Positions 25,600-34,545 of a stretch of DNA of 64,000 nucleotides are shown here, piece after piece. Numbering within the stretch: position 1 is the stretch's first letter; the number at the start of each line of letters is the position of its first letter. The position numbers were made by a program, and so were the translations under genes. The DNA comes from an uncultured Cellulophaga sp. (lineage in GTDB: Bacteria; Bacteroidota; Bacteroidia; Flavobacteriales; Flavobacteriaceae). The notes under the pieces were generated by a model. That model worked only from the letters and a program-made list of their open reading frames with translations, had not been told where the DNA came from and did not search any database. The DNA is taken from positions 1-64,000 of the forward strand of contig CANLIE010000014.1 of assembly GCA_947491225.1 (NCBI GenBank), in the 5' to 3' direction.

Positions 25600-27800
25600 G
25601 TTTTTTTATTAAAAATATTTTCACCTATTTTTTGATAAAAATAATCTGGTTTAAAAGGTTTGGTAACAATATCATTACAACCAGCAGCATAAAAATTTTC
25701 TACACTATCATCCAAAGAAATTGCAGTAAGTGCTATAATGGGTATTTTTTTATTGAATTTACGAATCTCTATAGTTGCCTCTACGCCACTAATACCTGGC
25801 ATATGAATATCCATTAAAATGGCATCGTAAGTATTTGTTTTTACTAATTCAATAGCTTCCATTCCATTATTAGCAATATCGCTTGTCATTTCTTTTTTTG
25901 AAAGCATCTTTTTAGTAATGACTTGGTTTATCTTATTGTCTTCTACAATTAATAAGTGTAAGCCCTTGTAAGAAAATTCTACAGGTGTAATCTCAACAGA
26001 TAAATCATCTTCAGTAGCGTTCATACACTTTAAATCTATTTCAAAGCTAAAAATGGATCCTTTTCCTTTTTTACTTTCTAGGTGAATTGTACTTCCAAAT
26101 AGCCCTAATAGACTTTTTACAATTGTTAAACCTAAACCAGTTCCTCCATATTCTCTGTTTATTTGAACTGATCCTTGCTCAAAACTATCAAAAATACTCT
26201 CTTGTAATTCTTCTGAAATACCAATACCAGTATCTTTTACTTCAAAGTATATGGTAGAAATATCATCTACTTTTTTTAATTGATTAACTGTCACAGTTAC
26301 TTCACCGTTTTTAGTGAATTTTATAGCATTTCCTAAAAGATTTATTAAAATCTGAGATATTTTAATAGGATCTCCCATATGAGATTTTGGTATTCTATTA
26401 TCATAATTAAGTGTAAGTCTAGTGTTATTAGCTTTGGCACTTTGCTGAAGAGAATCAATTACTTCATATAATGTTTTTCTTAGGCTAAACTCTATTTGCA
26501 GTGTTTCTAATTTTTGTGCATCAATTTTATTTACTTGAAGAATATCATTTATAAAATTTAATAAATAATCTCCAGAAAATTTTAATGATTTAAGATGATC
26601 TTTTTGACTGTCAGTAGGGTTTTCTTCCAATAATAAATTTGTTAAACCAGTTACAGCATATAAAGGTGTGCGTAATTCATGGCTAACAGTGGATAAAAAA
26701 TTAGTTTTTGCTTCCATAGCTTGTACGGCTTCGTCTTTGGCAATCTCTAGTTCATCATTGGTTTTTTGTAAAAGGGTATTGGTTCTTATTTTAATTTGGT
26801 TGTTTCTGTATAAGGAAATAGCTAGTAAGGAGATAATGGCTAAAATTGCAAAAGCAACTATGCTTGTACTTTCAGATCTGTTTTTAGATTCCTCTAGGTT
26901 AATATTTGTTTGTTCTAATCGCTTATTGTCTGCTTCAAGTCTTTCTATATGAACATCATCAGCTGTTCTTTCTTCTGCTTTTACTTTTTTTATATTGTAG
27001 AGTGAATCTTTTATTTTTGTTAAATTTTTATTGTAAAGTAAAGAGGATTTGTAGTTACCAATCTTTTCATAGGTTTTAGTAAGCAAAGTATTGGCTTCTA
27101 GTACTTGTTTTATAAAAGCATTCTTCTTAGCTATTTTTAGTGCTTCTAAGGAATTTTTAATACTTTCTTTTGGGTTGTCTATGTTGTTTATTTTTGCTAA
27201 CCCTAAGTACCCCATAGTTGCTAAATAGTCTTTTTCATAAATGTCAGAATTAACAATCAATGCATTATAAAAAGAAGAAGCTTTGGTGTAGTTCGTTTTT
27301 TGAAAGTTGATGTCTGCTTCTGTAAGCGTCATACGGTTTAATAAGTTCCTATCATTATTGAGTTGTCTAGCATAGGATAACTTCTGCTCTGCCTGAAAAT
27401 TATTATTCTCTAAATAAAGATATACAGCTTCTATATATGTGTTTTCACTAGATCCATATGGGTAAGCTATGTTTTTTAACAGCACTTTAGTTCTTTCCCA
27501 ATAAAACTTAGACCTATTAAGGTTGCCAAGCTTTAGGTATAATAATGAATATTGATGAAAACAATCTATCTGTCCCTTTTCATCTTCATTCTTTTCTGCT
27601 ATTTCTGTTGCTTTTAGGATAGCTTTAAGAGCTGCGTCTATTTTGTTTTGATTTTTGTACTTTCTTGATAGGGAAAAATAATAATCCATATCTTTTCGAG
27701 ATTCGGTTATCTCTTGTGCATATATGTTACAAAACATAAAGAGGCTATAAATAGCAACAAGAAGGTTCTTTAATTTTATATGTTTAGTATTAATTTTCAA
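25596..27800 (-). CDS. Hybrid sensor histidine kinase with TPR sensor region
   Basis: A 734-residue protein. A signal peptide (residues 8-28) precedes TPR-like helical repeats (about 35-270). A coiled coil (275-310) leads to a membrane segment (315-330). The kinase core follows: H-box NFLSTVSHELRTP with phospho-accepting His374, N-box NLLGNAIKF, and G-boxes DTGIGI and GGTGLGLTI. The C-terminus is a receiver domain with Asp664 in LMDIHMPG. Sensor, kinase and receiver in one chain suggest a phosphorelay with an unlinked partner. The start codon is TTG at 27800, overlapping the gap stop by 4 bases, so translation is probably coupled. Confidence 0.88.
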   Translation of the reverse strand: MKINTKHIKLKNLLVAIYSLFMFCNIYAQEITESRKDMDYYFSLSRKYKNQNKIDAALKAILKATEIAEKNEDEKGQIDCFHQYSLLYLKLGNLNRSKFYWERTKVLLKNIAYPYGSSENTYIEAVYLYLENNNFQAEQKLSYARQLNNDRNLLNRMTLTEADINFQKTNYTKASSFYNALIVNSDIYEKDYLATMGYLGLAKINNIDNPKESIKNSLEALKIAKKNAFIKQVLEANTLLTKTYEKIGNYKSSLLYNKNLTKIKDSLYNIKKVKAEERTADDVHIERLEADNKRLEQTNINLEESKNRSESTSIVAFAILAIISLLAISLYRNNQIKIRTNTLLQKTNDELEIAKDEAVQAMEAKTNFLSTVSHELRTPLYAVTGLTNLLLEENPTDSQKDHLKSLKFSGDYLLNFINDILQVNKIDAQKLETLQIEFSLRKTLYEVIDSLQQSAKANNTRLTLNYDNRIPKSHMGDPIKISQILINLLGNAIKFTKNGEVTVTVNQLKKVDDISTIYFEVKDTGIGISEELQESIFDSFEQGSVQINREYGGTGLGLTIVKSLLGLFGSTIHLESKKGKGSIFSFEIDLKCMNATEDDLSVEITPVEFSYKGLHLLIVEDNKINQVITKKMLSKKEMTSDIANNGMEAIELVKTNTYDAILMDIHMPGISGVEATIEIRKFNKKIPIIALTAISLDDSVENFYAAGCNDIVTKPFKPDYFYQKIGENIFNKKT

Positions 27801-28807
27801 ATATATTTTTTAGTGGTCAATAAATTTATGAGGTCAACTAATCTGCTACTGTAGCCAGATTCATTATCATACCATCCAATAACTTTTACCATTTTTCCAA
27901 TTACAGAAGTCATCTGAGAATCAAACGTACAAGAATAACAACTATTGTTCACATCTATGGAAACTATTGGATCTTCAGTGTACAACATTACTTCTTTTAA
28001 ACTGGTATTGGCATATTTCTTAAATGCACTATTTATTTCAGAAATAGATGTCTCTTTCTTTACATTAAATGTAATATCTGTTAAAGATCCATTTGCTACA
28101 GGAACTCTAATGCCACAGCCACCAATTACATTTGCTAAATCAGGAAATATTTTGGTTAAAGCTCTAGCAGCTCCTGTAGTTGTAGGTATTATAGATTGTC
28201 CGGCAGCTCTTGCCCTACGCAAATCTTTATGTGGTTGGTCATGTAAACTCTGGTCTGTGGTGTAGGAGTGTATTGTGGTAATATATGCTTGCTCTATGCC
28301 ACAGACATCTTGTATGACTTTAACCATAGGAGCAGCATTATTTGTAGTGCAAGAGGCATTAGATATAATATTGTCATCCTTAGTAATATCAGAATGGTTA
28401 ATTCCATAGACAATCATTTTTATAGAATTGTCTACTGGCGGAACAGATAAAATAACTTTTTTAGCACCATTTTTTAAATGAAAATTTAAATCTTTTTTTG
28501 TTTTAAATTTCCCTGAAGATTCTATTACAATATCTGTGTTAGTAGCCTTCCAATTTATGTTTTTTGGAGAAGAATAATTGGTTAATGTAATGGATTTATC
28601 ATTTACTATAATGGTGCTTTCCGTACTAGAAACCTCTTCTTTAAAAACACCATGAATACTGTCGTACTTTAATAAATGTGCCAATGTTTGCGCATTTGCC
28701 AAATCATTAATAGCAACTACATTTATGTGGGGGTATTGCTGTAATAGTCTAAAAAGTGTACGACCAATTCTACCAAAACCGTTTATGCCTATATTTATTT
28801 TTTTCAT
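27797..28807 (-). CDS. gap: Glyceraldehyde-3-phosphate dehydrogenase
   Basis: A 336-residue type I GAPDH with the NAD-binding start INIGINGFGRIGRTLFRLL and the active-site SNASCTTNNA, Cys153. Typical blocks RRARAAGQSIIPTTTGAA and the end WYDNESGYSSRLVDL are present. It makes 1,3-bisphosphoglycerate in glycolysis or works in reverse. It is unusual that its stop overlaps the start of a hybrid histidine kinase gene. Flavobacteria often have more than one gap gene, so this may be a secondary isoform. Confidence 0.93.
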   Translation of the reverse strand: MKKINIGINGFGRIGRTLFRLLQQYPHINVVAINDLANAQTLAHLLKYDSIHGVFKEEVSSTESTIIVNDKSITLTNYSSPKNINWKATNTDIVIESSGKFKTKKDLNFHLKNGAKKVILSVPPVDNSIKMIVYGINHSDITKDDNIISNASCTTNNAAPMVKVIQDVCGIEQAYITTIHSYTTDQSLHDQPHKDLRRARAAGQSIIPTTTGAARALTKIFPDLANVIGGCGIRVPVANGSLTDITFNVKKETSISEINSAFKKYANTSLKEVMLYTEDPIVSIDVNNSCYSCTFDSQMTSVIGKMVKVIGWYDNESGYSSRLVDLINLLTTKKYI

Positions 28808-28882
28808 TTTAATACGAAAAAATAATGCTTAAATAAGTTAATATACCAATAAACTGTATATATATTAATAAAGCTTATCTGT

Positions 28883-29758
28883 TTAGTTAATATGTTTATG
28901 TGCTTTGTATGATGATCGGACTAGTGCACCACTTTCTACATGTCTAAAGCCCATTTCTAAACCTAAATCTTCATACTTTTTAAATTGATCTGGTAAAATA
29001 AATTGTTTAACAGGGAGATGTTTTTTTGAAGGTTGAAGATATTGCCCAATTGTAACGATGTCTACATTAGCTTTTCTTAAGTCTTCCATTGTTTGTATAA
29101 CTTCCTCTTCTTGCTCGCCTAAACCAAGCATTATTCCAGATTTAGTTCTTCTGGCTCCATTATCTTTTAAGTAGCGTAATACATCTAGGCTTCTTTCATA
29201 TTTTGCTTGTATGCGTACTTCTCTAGTAAGCCTCTTTACAGTCTCCATATTATGAGAAACTACTTCAGGAGCAACGGTAATGATTCTATCTAAATGAGTA
29301 CTTATCCCTTGAAAATCAGGAATTAATGTTTCTAGGGTTGTTTCTGGATTCATTCTTCTTATTGCTTTAACGGTTTCTGACCATATTATGGATCCCATAT
29401 CTTTAAGGTCATCCCTGTCTACAGATGTAATTACAGCATGTTTAATACTCATTATTTTAATAGAGCGTGCCACCTTTTCTGGTTCTTCCCAATCTACGTT
29501 TTCAGGTCTTCCAGTTTTTACACCACAAAAGCCACATGATCTTGTGCATACATTACCAAGTATCATAAAAGTAGCAGTACCTTCTCCCCAACACTCTCCC
29601 ATATTAGGACAGCTTCCAGATGTGCAAATTGTATTTAAATTGTATTTGTCAACCAGACCTCTTAGCTGAGTGTACTTCTTGCCAGTTGGTAGTTTTACAC
29701 GTAACCATTTTGGTTTTCCTTTTGGTGGATGGACGTTTTCTACGGTATTAGTACTCAT
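28883..29758 (-). CDS. lipA: Lipoyl synthase
   Basis: A 291-residue radical SAM enzyme that inserts two sulfurs into octanoyl groups on lipoyl domains. Both iron-sulfur sites are visible: C45-x4-C50-x5-C56 for the auxiliary cluster, and C71-x3-C75-x2-C78 for the SAM cluster. The C-terminal SGALVRSSY holds the serine that completes the auxiliary cluster. Length is normal. It has no operon partner except possibly the ECF sigma gene upstream, 56 bp away. Confidence 0.95.
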   Translation of the reverse strand: MSTNTVENVHPPKGKPKWLRVKLPTGKKYTQLRGLVDKYNLNTICTSGSCPNMGECWGEGTATFMILGNVCTRSCGFCGVKTGRPENVDWEEPEKVARSIKIMSIKHAVITSVDRDDLKDMGSIIWSETVKAIRRMNPETTLETLIPDFQGISTHLDRIITVAPEVVSHNMETVKRLTREVRIQAKYERSLDVLRYLKDNGARRTKSGIMLGLGEQEEEVIQTMEDLRKANVDIVTIGQYLQPSKKHLPVKQFILPDQFKKYEDLGLEMGFRHVESGALVRSSYKAHKHIN

Positions 29759-29814
29759 AAAAATATTTTGTACAAATATACGAACAAAATAGTGTATGAA
29801 TTAGAGAGAAAGGA

Positions 29815-30396
29815 TCAAGATTTGTCTTTAGTTTTTATAATTCCTGAGAGTAATTTTTTAGCGCGTAGTAGTTTAACTTTTACATTGCTAATTGGTTCAT
29901 TTAACTCTTTTGAAATTTCAGCATAACTAAGTTCATTAAAATACCTAAGATTTATTATTTTTTGATAATTAGGTTTTAATTTTTTAATGTCTTGTAAAAG
30001 AGTTGCTAAATTTTGTTCTGTGATTAATATGTCTTCAATACTGGGTGTATCATCTAATACTTTTTTTACGGCATCATTACCATAATTTATATTTTCTAAT
30101 ATATTCCTTTTACGTTTTCTAAATAAATCTATATGTAGATTTTTGGCAATTGTAATTAACCAAGTTTTAAAATTAAAATTAGAGTTATAAGAATCTATCT
30201 TGTCAAAAGCTTTGGAAAAAGTTTGTATGGTAATATCCTCAGCGTCGTTCTCATTTTCTGTCCTAACAAGTAAAAAGCCATAAACATCATTCCAAAAAGC
30301 ATCTAGTAGCATACTAAAAGCAATTTGCTTGCCTGCTTTAGCTTTTTCTAAAATAATTAGAAGTTCTTCTTCAGATATTTTCATAAAAAAAGGCAA
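29815..30396 (-). CDS. ECF-type RNA polymerase sigma factor
   Basis: A 193-residue sigma-70 family protein with region 2 (DAEDITIQTFSKAFDKI, then FKTWLITIAKNLHIDLFRKRKR) and region 4 (INLRYFNELSYAEISKELN, then PISNVKVKLLRAKKLL). No anti-sigma gene is adjacent in the visible order; the next gene upstream encodes a small cysteine-rich membrane protein. It probably controls an envelope or stress regulon, but the target is unknown. Confidence 0.88.
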   Translation of the reverse strand: MPFFMKISEEELLIILEKAKAGKQIAFSMLLDAFWNDVYGFLLVRTENENDAEDITIQTFSKAFDKIDSYNSNFNFKTWLITIAKNLHIDLFRKRKRNILENINYGNDAVKKVLDDTPSIEDILITEQNLATLLQDIKKLKPNYQKIINLRYFNELSYAEISKELNEPISNVKVKLLRAKKLLSGIIKTKDKS

Positions 30397-30411
30397 ATTT
30401 TATTTTGCCTA

Positions 30412-30618
30412 TTATATTTCTGTTGTAGCTTCCATTTTACAATCTTGTTCTTCGGGGAGTTTGCCGCACATACCACAAGCCTCACCATCTTTATTAAGGA
30501 AAGGACTTTGACTAGCGCAAGTGCCTGCAAATTTCCCATCTTTTTTTGCCCATATTTTAATTGCAATACCTGCAAAAGCAATAGCTAGAATACCTATAGT
30601 TAAAAAGAATAGTAACAT
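30412..30618 (-). CDS. Small cysteine-rich membrane protein
   Basis: 68 residues: one N-terminal membrane helix (about 3-24), then a short soluble tail with four cysteines in TCASQSPF, EACGMCGKLP and DCKMEA. CGMCG suggests metal or redox chemistry. The overlapping alternative frame at 30381-30581 lacks such order, so this frame is preferred. It lies 15 bp upstream of the sigma factor gene on the same strand. Function unknown. Confidence 0.65.
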   Translation of the reverse strand: MLLFFLTIGILAIAFAGIAIKIWAKKDGKFAGTCASQSPFLNKDGEACGMCGKLPEEQDCKMEATTEI

Positions 30619-30672
30619 ATCTATATTTTTTACAAAGATAGCAAATAATGATTTAATTGGTAAGCATTATTG

Positions 30673-31437
30673 TTAATTGCAATAGCTGATGTTGGCAACA
30701 ATATTTTCTATTGTTGGACTTTTATTACCTCCTTTGGGTTCAATTGTAATGTAACCAACTGCATTCTCTCCATAGGGTAGTGCCATTAACTTGTTTTTAT
30801 CGTTTATGTCATTAATAATTCCTATATTAATCATCTTTCCATCTACTTCAGCCCACATTTGTAAACATTGATTTTCTGGTAGGTTAGGTATATTCCTAAC
30901 ATTTATATATGATAGTTTTTTTACAGGATTTATGTATGCTACAGCTTTTAATTCTTTGGCTTTAAGGTTTCCTTTAACACTGTACTTTTTTGTTCTTGGA
31001 TTATTTAGAACAATAAATTGATTTCTAACATCTTCCAATTGTTGTTTCATATTATCCTCAATAGTCTTCATTTTATTGTTGACAATCGTATTCTCTTCTT
31101 TAAGTGATTTGTTTTGGTTCCAAAAGAAAAAAGAAGCTGTGGCAAAAAGAAAAGCAACACAGCAAGCAGCAGCAATATATTTATAAAACTTACTTTGTTC
31201 TTTATTTTCTGCCTTAACTTTATTTAGAATTTTATTTTTTAAACCATCAGGAGTTTCCATCGCATGGAGTTTTGCAAATGCTTCTAAGTTATCTTGCAGT
31301 TCGTCGTAAACTGTACTAACTTCTGGGTATATTGCAATATACCGTTCTACTCTTAGGGATTCTTCCTGAGTTGTGTTGTCTAAAAGATACTTTTCTAAAA
31401 GATCTGTTTCTAAAAATTGTTTTATTTTATCAGTCAT
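30673..31437 (-). CDS. Anti-sigma factor, RskA-like
   Basis: A 254-residue membrane protein. The N-terminal cytoplasmic helical domain (residues 1-85, including EKYLLDNTTQEESLRVERYI) is the sigma-binding part. One membrane helix (about 86-107) and a coiled coil follow. The periplasmic domain (about 130-250) is the RskA C-terminal type (NLPENQCLQMWAEVDGKMINIG). It overlaps the upstream ECF sigma gene by 4 bases, as expected of a sigma/anti-sigma pair. Loss or cleavage of this protein should free the sigma factor. Confidence 0.88.
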   Translation of the reverse strand: MTDKIKQFLETDLLEKYLLDNTTQEESLRVERYIAIYPEVSTVYDELQDNLEAFAKLHAMETPDGLKNKILNKVKAENKEQSKFYKYIAAACCVAFLFATASFFFWNQNKSLKEENTIVNNKMKTIEDNMKQQLEDVRNQFIVLNNPRTKKYSVKGNLKAKELKAVAYINPVKKLSYINVRNIPNLPENQCLQMWAEVDGKMINIGIINDINDKNKLMALPYGENAVGYITIEPKGGNKSPTIENIVANISYCN

Positions 31438-31997
31438 ATCAAAAATATTAAAAAGAAAAACATAGCAATTGCTCCGTAAATTTTCTTTAGTTCCCTAAGT
31501 CCTATTTTTAACCTAGACTTTATGGTTCCTAAAGGGATATTCAATTCTTCACTAGCCTCTTGTTGGGTCATTCCTTCAAAAAACAAGGCTTCCAGTACAA
31601 TTTGATATTTGGACTCTAGCTTGTGTAAATTGTCCTTAACATCCATTAATTCTGGTTTTGTGCTTTCCGTACCTAAATTATATACGTCAGAAACATCCAT
31701 TTGGATTTCTCTATCTGTCTTTGTGTTAGTACTTCTTAATTTATCTATAGCAGTATTGCGCGTAATTCTAAATAGCCAAGTGAATAATTTTGCTTTGGAA
31801 GAGTCATAAGTGTCTGCTTTTTTCCATATTTTAACAAAACTTTCTTGTAAGACATCCTGAGCTAAATCTTCATCTCTGACTACTTTGTTTGCTACTCCAA
31901 ACAATGTGTCACCATAGTGATCATATAATAATGAAATAGCTTTTTCATTACGATCTTGTAGTAACTCTACAATATGTTTCTCAAGAAGTGTACTCAT
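31434..31997 (-). CDS. ECF-type sigma factor partnered with RskA-like anti-sigma
   Basis: A 187-residue SigK-like ECF sigma factor. Region 2 shows DEDLAQDVLQESFVKIWKKA and LFTWLFRITRNTAIDKLRS. Region 4 shows EALFFEGMTQQEASEELNI and PLGTIKSRLKIGLRELKK. The C-terminus adds a hydrophobic MFFFLIFLI tail, unusual for a sigma factor and possibly membrane-associated. The anti-sigma gene follows with a 4-base overlap, giving a standard regulatory pair. Confidence 0.9.
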   Translation of the reverse strand: MSTLLEKHIVELLQDRNEKAISLLYDHYGDTLFGVANKVVRDEDLAQDVLQESFVKIWKKADTYDSSKAKLFTWLFRITRNTAIDKLRSTNTKTDREIQMDVSDVYNLGTESTKPELMDVKDNLHKLESKYQIVLEALFFEGMTQQEASEELNIPLGTIKSRLKIGLRELKKIYGAIAMFFFLIFLI

Positions 31998-32172
31998 ATG
32001 TTCTTGTCACGATATTTTCATATTTTTTTAAGCTGTGGCATCCAATATACTTTTTCTAACGTATATAGACAAAACACAAGATTACAAAAATGATTGCGTT
32101 TATAAAAATATTTATAAGTTAAGTGTGCAACTGGTTATTGCCACTTATTTTTGGTTAGTTTGGTTTGGTATA

Positions 32173-32200
32173 GCCCCTGTAATTTTAATTGCAGGGGTTA
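32173..32200. terminator. Hairpin overlapping the murB stop
   Basis: CCCCTG and CAGGGG arms separated by an AT-rich loop. It overlaps the murB TAA on the minus strand. A T-rich tail lies on the plus side only. Confidence 0.5.
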
Positions 32201-33214
32201 TTTTATGATGTTAACTTCTGCTTGTATATTAATGTTAAAATTATCTAATACAGATTTTTGTATTTTTCTTGATAGCTCCAAAATTTCTTTTCCTGTAGCA
32301 TTACCATAGTTTACTAGTACAAGTGCTTGGTTTATATGTACGCCGGCATCACCATCTCTTTTTCCTTTAAATCCACATTGCTCTATGAGCCAACCTGCAG
32401 GTATTTTGTAAGTGGCGTCTGATAGTTTATAAAATGGTGCGGCTGGGTTTTTTTCAATGAATTTATCAAAAACTAATTTGTCAACTATTGGATTTTTAAA
32501 GAAACTCCCACTATTACCCAATTGCTTAGGGTCTGGAAGTTTACTTTTTCTAATTGTAATTACTGCATTAGAAATATCTTTGATGGTTGGTTGATTTATT
32601 TTGTTTTTTGCGAGCTCAGATTCTATTGAACCATAAGATATTTTAAGTAAATGATTTTTTTTGGACAATTTTAAAACTATAGAGGTAATTATAAATTTGT
32701 TTTTTCCCTCATTTTTAAAAAAGGAATCTCTATAGTTAAATTTACAATCTTCTTTGGTAAAATTGTGTAACTCTCCACTAAGTGTATGCAAAGCTTTACA
32801 ACTAACAAAATTATCTTTTAGTTCTACACCATACGCACCAATATTTTGAATAGGAGCAGTACCCACATTTCCAGGAATTAGCGACATATTTTCTAATCCT
32901 CCATACTCATTATTTACGCACCATAAAACAAGTTCATGCCAATTTTCACCCGCCATAACCTTAAGCCAAATGAAATCATCATCTTCCTTTATGATTTCTT
33001 TTCCCTTGATATTAATGTGAATTACAAGAGCATCAATATCACTGGTAAATAATATATTACTACCGCCACTAATAATAAATCTATTTGAATATTCATTTAA
33101 GTTAAAAACATACTTAAGCTCTTTTAAAGTATTTACTTCGCAAAAGAATTTGGCTTTAACGTCAATTCCAAATGTATTATAGTTTTTTAATGATATGTTT
33201 TTAAGAATTTTCAT
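32198..33214 (-). CDS. murB: UDP-N-acetylenolpyruvoylglucosamine reductase
   Basis: A 338-residue FAD enzyme of peptidoglycan synthesis that makes UDP-N-acetylmuramic acid with NADPH. Typical signs are YNTFGIDVKAKFF at the N-terminus, SGGSNILFT, the flavin-site segment IPGNVGTAPIQNIGAYGVE, and YRDSFFK. GNSGSFFKNP carries the catalytic serine. This is the longer type I form. The start overlaps the stop of the aminotransferase gene by one base (TAATG), so the two are co-translated. Confidence 0.94.
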   Translation of the reverse strand: MKILKNISLKNYNTFGIDVKAKFFCEVNTLKELKYVFNLNEYSNRFIISGGSNILFTSDIDALVIHINIKGKEIIKEDDDFIWLKVMAGENWHELVLWCVNNEYGGLENMSLIPGNVGTAPIQNIGAYGVELKDNFVSCKALHTLSGELHNFTKEDCKFNYRDSFFKNEGKNKFIITSIVLKLSKKNHLLKISYGSIESELAKNKINQPTIKDISNAVITIRKSKLPDPKQLGNSGSFFKNPIVDKLVFDKFIEKNPAAPFYKLSDATYKIPAGWLIEQCGFKGKRDGDAGVHINQALVLVNYGNATGKEILELSRKIQKSVLDNFNINIQAEVNIIK

Positions 33215-34422
33215 TAATCTTTATATACTGCTAATGCTTCTTTTAATATTTTAACTGCTCTAGTTAGACTTTCTTTGTCTAGAACATAAGCAATGCGAAT
33301 TTGATTTTTACCTAAGCCTTCTGTCGCATAGAATCCAGCAGCTGGTGCAACCATAACGGTTTCTCTATTTATACTAAAATCTTCTAAGAGCCATTGAGCA
33401 AATTTATCAGCATCTTTCACTGGTAATTCTACAATACAATAAAAAGCTCCTTGAGGTTTGGCAACACGAACTCCATTAACTTTCTCTAGTTCAGAAATTA
33501 GAATATTTCTTCTTTCTACATATTCTTCAATTACATCTGTAAAATAACTGGCCGGTGTTTCTAAAGCTGCTTCGCTGGCAATTTGAGCATAGGTTGGTGG
33601 AGATAATCGTGCTTGTGCAAATTTAAGTGCAGTTTGTATGACTTCTTTGTTTTTTGAGACAAGACAGCCTATGCGAGCTCCACACATACTATATCGTTTA
33701 GATACAGAGTCTACAATGATTGCGTGTTCTTCTATCCCTTTTTCTTGCAAAATGGAATAATGCTCTTTACCATCATAAGTAAACTCCCTGTATACTTCAT
33801 CAGCGATTAAGAACAAGTTATGTTTTTTAACAATGCTAGCTAACTTTTTTATCTCTTCTTTGCTGTATAAATATCCAGTTGGATTGCCAGGGTTACATAT
33901 TAGAATTGCTTTAGTTTTTGGCGTAATCAACTTTTCGAATTCTTCAATTGGGGGAAGGGCAAAGTTATCTTCAATCCTTGATACAACAGGAACTACATTT
34001 ACACCAGCAGCAGTAGCAAAACCATTGTAGTTAGCATAAAATGGTTCTGGTATTATTATTTCGTCTTCTGCGTCTGCAATACTACCCATTACAAAAGACA
34101 AAGCTTCAGACCCACCTGTAGTTACAATTATTTCTTGTGCGGTAACCTCTATTTGTTGTTTTTTATAGTAAGCAGCTATTTTTTCTCTGTAAATTTCAGA
34201 ACCTTCAGTTCTGCTATAGGCTATAACTTCTAAGGAATTGTTTTTAACAGCATCTAATGCTACTTTAGGGGTTTTAATATCTGGTTGACCTATGTTTAGG
34301 TGAATGACGCTGATTCCCTTTTTTTTTGCGTTTTCTGCATATGGTACCAACTTACGAATTGGTGACTCAGGCATTGCTAGCCCTTTTGTTGAAATTGATG
34401 GCATAAAAAAATGTTTTGACAA
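33214..34422 (-). CDS. PLP-dependent class I/II aminotransferase
   Basis: A 402-residue fold-type I aminotransferase of the aspartate-aminotransferase group. Visible blocks are NIGQPDIKTP, TTGGSEALSF, the PLP-site LICNPGNPTGYLYS, and the lysine site DSVSKRYSMCGARIGCL. The C-terminal NQIRIAYV holds the substrate carboxylate-binding Arg. Substrate cannot be fixed from motifs alone; aspartate or an aromatic or branched amino acid is likely. It is translationally coupled to murB. Confidence 0.88.
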   Translation of the reverse strand: MSKHFFMPSISTKGLAMPESPIRKLVPYAENAKKKGISVIHLNIGQPDIKTPKVALDAVKNNSLEVIAYSRTEGSEIYREKIAAYYKKQQIEVTAQEIIVTTGGSEALSFVMGSIADAEDEIIIPEPFYANYNGFATAAGVNVVPVVSRIEDNFALPPIEEFEKLITPKTKAILICNPGNPTGYLYSKEEIKKLASIVKKHNLFLIADEVYREFTYDGKEHYSILQEKGIEEHAIIVDSVSKRYSMCGARIGCLVSKNKEVIQTALKFAQARLSPPTYAQIASEAALETPASYFTDVIEEYVERRNILISELEKVNGVRVAKPQGAFYCIVELPVKDADKFAQWLLEDFSINRETVMVAPAAGFYATEGLGKNQIRIAYVLDKESLTRAVKILKEALAVYKD

Positions 34423-34545
34423 AAATGAGAAATACTAGTGTAGAAAACAACTCATAATGACTTATTTTTTATGGGTTTAATACTGTTTTTTAAGGTGTTT
34501 ATGATTTTTTTTGTAACTTTAAGAGATTGCCCCCAATAAATAAAT

